A model generated the notes under the pieces. The model was not told where the DNA came from, searched no databases, and was given only the letters and a program-made list of their open reading frames with translations. Of a stretch of 64,000 nt of DNA, positions 59,677-64,000 are shown piece after piece (within the stretch, counting starts at the first letter, position 1; each line of letters starts with the position of its first letter). This DNA comes from Haloplanus rubicundus (lineage in GTDB: Archaea; Halobacteriota; Halobacteria; Halobacteriales; Haloferacaceae): assembly GCF_003342675.1 (NCBI RefSeq), contig NZ_CP031148.1, positions 496,001-560,000 on the forward strand. Direction: 5' to 3'. A program made the translations under genes and the position numbers.

Positions 59677-62382
59677 ATGAACGCGGACGCCGACACGGAC
59701 GCCGACGCCGACGGGAACGCGAGCGCCGTCACCGGCCCACCCGACGGCATGGTCGACGCCCGCGACGACCTGACGCCGATGTTGAGTCAGTACTTCGAGC
59801 GCTGTGCGGAGTACGAGGACGCCCTCCTCCTCTTCCAGAACGGCGACTTCTACCAGACCTACTGCGACGCCGCCGAGGAGGTGGCGCGGGTGTGCGAACT
59901 CACGCTTACCCAGCGCGAGGACAGCACCGGCACCTACCCGATGGCGGGCATCCCCGTCGACAACGCCGCCACGTACGTCGAACGCTTGCTGGACGCGGGC
60001 TACCGCGTCGCCGTCGCGGAACAGGTCGAACGACCCGAGGCGGCGTCGGGCCTCGTCGACCGCGCGGTCACGCAGGTGATCACGCCGGGTACCGTCGTCG
60101 ACGACGAGTTGCTGGGGACGGGGACGACAAACTACGTCGCGGCGGTGACCCGCGAGGGCGAGACCCGCGGCGTCGCGGCCGTCGACGCCGCCACCGGCGA
60201 GTGTCTGGTGACGAGCGTCGGCGACGAGGCCGGGCTGTACGCCGAACTCGACCGCCTCGCGCCCGCGGAACTGCTCGTCGGCTCCGACGCGGCCGTCGAC
60301 GCCGCGGCGCTCGCCGCCGCGCCGATGGTGACCGACCACGAGGCGGCGGCGATGGACGCCGACGCCGCGACGGAGACGCTCTCGTCGTACGTCGCCCGGC
60401 CCGACGCGGTGGTCGCAGGCGACGCCGAGCGCCGGGCCTGCGGCGCCGCCCTCGCCTACGCCGAGTGGACGCAGGGCGACGACGGTCCTCTCGAATACGT
60501 CACGCGCATCCGCCGTCACGACCCGCGCGAGTCGCTAGGCCTCGATTCGGCGGCCATCCGGAGCCTCGAACTGTTCGAGAACCGGGGCGCCGGAGCGAGC
60601 GAGACGCTCTTCGACGTACTCGACGACACGGCCTGCGCGCTCGGCCGCCGGAAACTCGACGGCTGGCTCCGCCGACCGCTCGTCGACCGCGACGCTATCG
60701 AGGCGCGACTCGACGCCGTGGCGGCCCTCACAGACGACGCCCTCGCCCGCGAGGCGATCCGCGACGCGCTCCGGGCGGTGTACGACCTCGAACGCCTCGC
60801 CGGCCGGGTGTCCCGCGGCCGGGCGGACGCCCGCGACCTGCGTTCCCTGCAGGCGACGCTCGACGCCGTGCCCGCGGTGCTGGACGGGCTGGCCGACGTG
60901 GACGCCGAGTCGGCTCGCCTCGACGAGTTGCGCGAACGGATCGATCCCGTCGACGACGCCCGCGACCTGATCGAGCGGGCGATCCGCCCCGACCCGCCGG
61001 TCGAGGTGACCGAGGGCGGCGTGATCCGCGAGGGCTTCGACGACGAACTCGACCGACTCCGAGAGACCGAACGCGAGGGCCGGGCGTGGGTGGCCGAACT
61101 CGAAGCCCGCGAGCGGGAGCGAACCGGTATCGACTCCCTCTCGGTCGGTCACAATCAGGTCCACGGCTACTACATCGAGGTGACCGATCCCAACCTCGAC
61201 CGGGTGCCCGACGACTACACGCGCCGGCAGACGTTGAAGAACGCCGAACGGTTCTACACGCCGGAGCTGAAGCGCCGCGAGGACGAGATTCTGGGAGCGG
61301 CCGAGCGGGCCGACACCCTAGAGTACGAGCGCTTCCGCGAGGTCCGGGCGTCGGTCGCGGCGGAGACGGACCGGATACAGGCGGTGGCGGACGCCCTCGC
61401 CGAACTCGATGCCCTCGCGGCGCTCGCGGCCGTCGCCGTCGACCAGAACTACGCGCGGCCGACGTTCCACGACGGGGGGATCGACGTCGAGGCGGGTCGG
61501 CACCCCGTCGTCGAGGTGACACAGGACCGCTTCGTCCCCAACGACGCGGAGTTGCCGCCCGGGAGCGTCAGCCTCGTCACCGGCCCGAACATGAGCGGGA
61601 AGTCGACGTATATGCGGCAGGTGGCGCTGATCGCCGTCCTCGCGCAGGTCGGGAGTTTCGTCCCCGCCGACGCCGCCCGCCTCCCCGTGGTCGACCGGGT
61701 GTTCACCCGCGTCGGCGCCAGCGACGACATCGCGGGCGGCCAGTCCACGTTCATGCGCGAGATGAGCGAACTCACCTCGATCCTCCACGAGGCGACGCCG
61801 GATTCCCTCGTTCTCCTGGACGAGGTGGGACGCGGCACCAGTACCGCGGACGGCCGCGCCATCGCCCGTGCCACCGCCGAGTTCCTCCACGACGAGGTGG
61901 GCGCGACGACGCTCTTTGCCACCCACTACCACGACCTGACGGGACTGGCCGAGGAGTACGCCCGGGTGCGGAACCTGCATTTCGCGGCCGAACGTGCGGA
62001 GCCACGCGCCGCGGGGAGTCGGCCGGCGGCCGACGGGGACGACGTGACCTTCCTCCACCGGGTCGCGGAGGGACCGGCCTCGTCGTCCTACGGCGTCGAG
62101 GTGGCGCGGATGGCCGGGGTGCCGGCTCCCGTCGTCGAGCGGTCGCGGGCGCTCGTCGACGGCGCCGGTCCCGAGACGAACGGGCACGACGAGGGGGTGC
62201 AGGTGACGCTTTCCGGCGTCGGCCCGGACGGGGTCGACAGGGCGGCGGACGGCGACGCGGACGCCGACGACGAAGTGGACGCCGACCTCGTCGCCACCCT
62301 CCGCGAAGTCGACCTCGCGCGGACGACGCCCATCGAGGCGTTGAACCTGCTGGCGGACCTGCAAGATCGGGTCGACGAATGA
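59677..62382 (+). CDS. mutS: DNA mismatch repair protein MutS
   Basis: The 901-residue protein recognises mismatches. The N-terminal domain has FQNGDFYQTYCDAAEE, the counterpart of the mismatch-reading Phe-x-Glu loop but with Asp instead of Glu. Core, clamp and ATPase domains follow: Walker A GPNMSGKST (about residue 636), Walker B LVLLDEVGRGTSTADG and the composite-site ATHYHDLT. The N-terminus is a low-complexity Asp/Ala stretch. MutL follows 58 bases later in the same direction. As in many haloarchaea, the pair is probably bacterial in origin. Confidence 0.96.
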   Translation: MNADADTDADADGNASAVTGPPDGMVDARDDLTPMLSQYFERCAEYEDALLLFQNGDFYQTYCDAAEEVARVCELTLTQREDSTGTYPMAGIPVDNAATYVERLLDAGYRVAVAEQVERPEAASGLVDRAVTQVITPGTVVDDELLGTGTTNYVAAVTREGETRGVAAVDAATGECLVTSVGDEAGLYAELDRLAPAELLVGSDAAVDAAALAAAPMVTDHEAAAMDADAATETLSSYVARPDAVVAGDAERRACGAALAYAEWTQGDDGPLEYVTRIRRHDPRESLGLDSAAIRSLELFENRGAGASETLFDVLDDTACALGRRKLDGWLRRPLVDRDAIEARLDAVAALTDDALAREAIRDALRAVYDLERLAGRVSRGRADARDLRSLQATLDAVPAVLDGLADVDAESARLDELRERIDPVDDARDLIERAIRPDPPVEVTEGGVIREGFDDELDRLRETEREGRAWVAELEARERERTGIDSLSVGHNQVHGYYIEVTDPNLDRVPDDYTRRQTLKNAERFYTPELKRREDEILGAAERADTLEYERFREVRASVAAETDRIQAVADALAELDALAALAAVAVDQNYARPTFHDGGIDVEAGRHPVVEVTQDRFVPNDAELPPGSVSLVTGPNMSGKSTYMRQVALIAVLAQVGSFVPADAARLPVVDRVFTRVGASDDIAGGQSTFMREMSELTSILHEATPDSLVLLDEVGRGTSTADGRAIARATAEFLHDEVGATTLFATHYHDLTGLAEEYARVRNLHFAAERAEPRAAGSRPAADGDDVTFLHRVAEGPASSSYGVEVARMAGVPAPVVERSRALVDGAGPETNGHDEGVQVTLSGVGPDGVDRAADGDADADDEVDADLVATLREVDLARTTPIEALNLLADLQDRVDE

Positions 62383-62440
62383 CGAAAACCGACCGCACGC
62401 GACCCCGCGACTGGGCGCGTCCCGACCGACGACGGCACCC

Positions 62441-64000
62441 ATGAGGCGTCTAGATCGCGAGACGGTCGACCGCATCGCCGCCGGGGAAGTCGTGACCCGA
62501 CCGGCCCGCGTCGTCGAAGAACTCGTCGAGAACGCCCTCGACGCCGGCGCGGAGCGAATCGAGATCGAGGTCGACGGCGACGGCACCGAGCGGATCCGCG
62601 TCGCCGACGACGGCCGGGGGATGAGCGCCGACGAGGCGGAACTGGCCGTCGAGCGCCACACCACGAGCAAGCTGCCCGACTGCGACCTGACGGCGGTCGA
62701 GACGCTCGGCTTCCGGGGCGAGGCGCTCGCCAGCATCGCGGACGTGGCCCGGATGACCCTGACGACGAACGACGGCGGCCCGCGGGGAACGTCGGTACAC
62801 GTCGACGGGGCGGGACCACGTTCCGCGGGGAGCCGGCCTGCGGCCGGCGACGACGTGACCGTCGACTCCGCGGGGCGCGGTCGCGGGACGACCGTCGAGG
62901 TGCGCGACCTGTTCCACAACCGCCCGGCGCGAGTGGAGTCGCTGGCCGCGCCGGCGACGGAGTTCGAACGGATCAGCGACCGCGTGGCGGCCTACGCCCT
63001 TCTGCGTCCCGACGTTGCCCTCTCGCTCGAACACGACGGCCGGCGGGTGTTCGCTACGCCGGGATCGGGCGATGCCGCGGACGCGGCGCTGTCGGTCTAC
63101 GGCCGGGAGGTGGCTCGCGAGAGCACGACGGTCGACGCGACGGCGACGGCGACGGTCGGCGACGAGAAGGCGACGGTCGAACTCCGTGGTCTGCTCGCCT
63201 ACCCCTCGATCACCCGGGCGTCGGCCGACCACGTCCGGATCGCGGTCAACGGCCGCCCCGTCTCGGTGCCCGCGCTCCGTCGCGCGGTCGAACGCGGGTA
63301 CGGCTCGCTCCTCGCCGGCGACCGCCACCCGGTCGTCGCCCTCGCCGTCTCGCTCCCGCCGTGGGCGGTCGATCCGAACGTCCACCCGACGAAGCAGACG
63401 GTGGCGCTCCGGGCGGCGGACGCCGTGGCGGGGGTGGTGGAAGACGCCGTTTCCGACGCGCTCTCGACGGCGGACCTCCGGCGGTCGGCGGACGTGGCGA
63501 TGGATCTCGACGCGGCCCTCGATCCGGTCGACACCGCGGCGTCGGCGCTCGACGACGCGACGGTTCTCGGTCGCTTCCGCGACCTGTACTTACTCTGTGA
63601 GGCCGACGACGACCTGCTGGTGATCGATCAACACGCCGCCCACGAGCGGATCAACTACGAGCGTCTGCGGGCGGCCGTCGAGTCCGAGGGCGTCGAGTCG
63701 GTCCCCCTCGACCCGCCGGCGACGCTCTCGCTCTCGCCCGGCCAAGTCGCCGCCGTCGAATCCCACGCCGACGAGCTCGAACGCCTCGGCTTCGACTGTG
63801 AGCCCTTCGGTGGCGGCACCGTGCGCGTGCGGGCGGTGCCGGCGCCGCTGGGCCGAGTGGCGGCTCCAGACACGCTGGAGTCGACGCTGACCGCCCTTCG
63901 GGAGGGCGAAGACCCGAACCGGCGCGACGAACTCCTCGCGGACCTGGCCTGTCACCCGTCGCTGAAGGCGGGCGACGAACTCACCGACGACGACGCTGCG
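62441..64000 (+). CDS. mutL: DNA mismatch repair protein MutL (3' end outside window)
   Basis: The 520 visible codons start at the ATG at 62441. The GHKL ATPase is complete: ELVENALDAGA, VADDGRGMSADEAE, TTSKL and GFRGEALASIAD, then LFHNRPARVES and the transducer domain DPNVHPTKQTVAL. The C-terminal dimer domain begins near LLVIDQHAAHERINYERL and continues to the window edge; whether an endonuclease motif follows is not visible. MutL couples MutS recognition to strand removal. Operon partner of mutS. Confidence 0.95.
   Translation, partial: MRRLDRETVDRIAAGEVVTRPARVVEELVENALDAGAERIEIEVDGDGTERIRVADDGRGMSADEAELAVERHTTSKLPDCDLTAVETLGFRGEALASIADVARMTLTTNDGGPRGTSVHVDGAGPRSAGSRPAAGDDVTVDSAGRGRGTTVEVRDLFHNRPARVESLAAPATEFERISDRVAAYALLRPDVALSLEHDGRRVFATPGSGDAADAALSVYGREVARESTTVDATATATVGDEKATVELRGLLAYPSITRASADHVRIAVNGRPVSVPALRRAVERGYGSLLAGDRHPVVALAVSLPPWAVDPNVHPTKQTVALRAADAVAGVVEDAVSDALSTADLRRSADVAMDLDAALDPVDTAASALDDATVLGRFRDLYLLCEADDDLLVIDQHAAHERINYERLRAAVESEGVESVPLDPPATLSLSPGQVAAVESHADELERLGFDCEPFGGGTVRVRAVPAPLGRVAAPDTLESTLTALREGEDPNRRDELLADLACHPSLKAGDELTDDDAA

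Overview
The window is from a halophilic archaeon (class Halobacteria), species not determined. The DNA is strongly GC-rich and the predicted proteins are acidic and rich in Asp, Glu, Ala and Val. The rRNA order (23S-5S-tRNA-Cys), an archaeal Kae1-Bud32 fusion, Rpo7, Spt4, aIF2-gamma, Tsr3, GTP-dependent dephospho-CoA kinase and many TATA-box leaderless genes all fit. Most of the window is ordinary chromosomal core; nothing resembles a whole virus, plasmid or insertion sequence, and I found no CRISPR array.

Layout. 1-3.2 kb: the 3' part of a 23S rRNA gene, 5S rRNA and tRNA-Cys, followed by two unusual hairpins. 3.2-16 kb: a frameshifted aspartoacylase-family gene, an ABC exporter, a histidine kinase with a complete LOV photosensor motif, a zinc alcohol dehydrogenase, a soluble chemotaxis-type transducer, an AAA ATPase, a cation/proton antiporter with TrkA domains and an MBL-fold hydrolase. 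16-24.5 kb: serS with a 73-bp tandem repeat across its stop codon, small haloarchaeal genes, a patatin, tsr3, a NOG1-type GTPase, a SIMPL lipoprotein, a TIGR00341 membrane protein and a 5-formyl-THF cyclo-ligase-like gene. 24.5-31.8 kb: a transglutaminase / DUF58 / membrane-protein operon carrying a 107-bp internal duplication, with its MoxR ATPase encoded convergently.

32-37.9 kb is a conserved information-processing operon on the minus strand: aIF2-gamma, PIN nuclease, Rpo7, Spt4, dephospho-CoA kinase, S24e, Kae1-Bud32. The gene for S27ae, often found in this cluster, is not here. 37.9-44.2 kb is the most accessory-looking part: a PIN protein overlapping a 33-codon gene, a GC-rich multi-hairpin segment behind a good TATA box (candidate non-coding RNA), a solitary 1398-residue PglX/Eco57I-type adenine methyltransferase, a decayed copy of the tRNA-Thr 3' end, a UPF0175/PIN toxin-antitoxin pair and the intact tRNA-Thr. 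This looks like a small tRNA-associated defence or integration island.

44.2-59 kb: nadE, tRNA-Gly with a tail of repeated tRNA ends and hairpins, an M48-like membrane protein lacking its zinc ligands, an Nmad3-like protein, a sugar dehydrogenase lipoprotein, a hexapeptide acyltransferase, the heme protein PitA, a site-2 protease, a DJ-1/PfpI protein and a USP plus APC-USP transporter operon. 59-64 kb: vapBC with a palindromic operator, then mutS and the first part of mutL.

The most unusual signal is a family of hairpins behind tRNA-Cys and tRNA-Gly, and between two convergent genes near 53.1 kb. Their arms are copied from local sequence, while their loops share the motifs GAGCGAAGCGA or AGGGAG...CGACCG.
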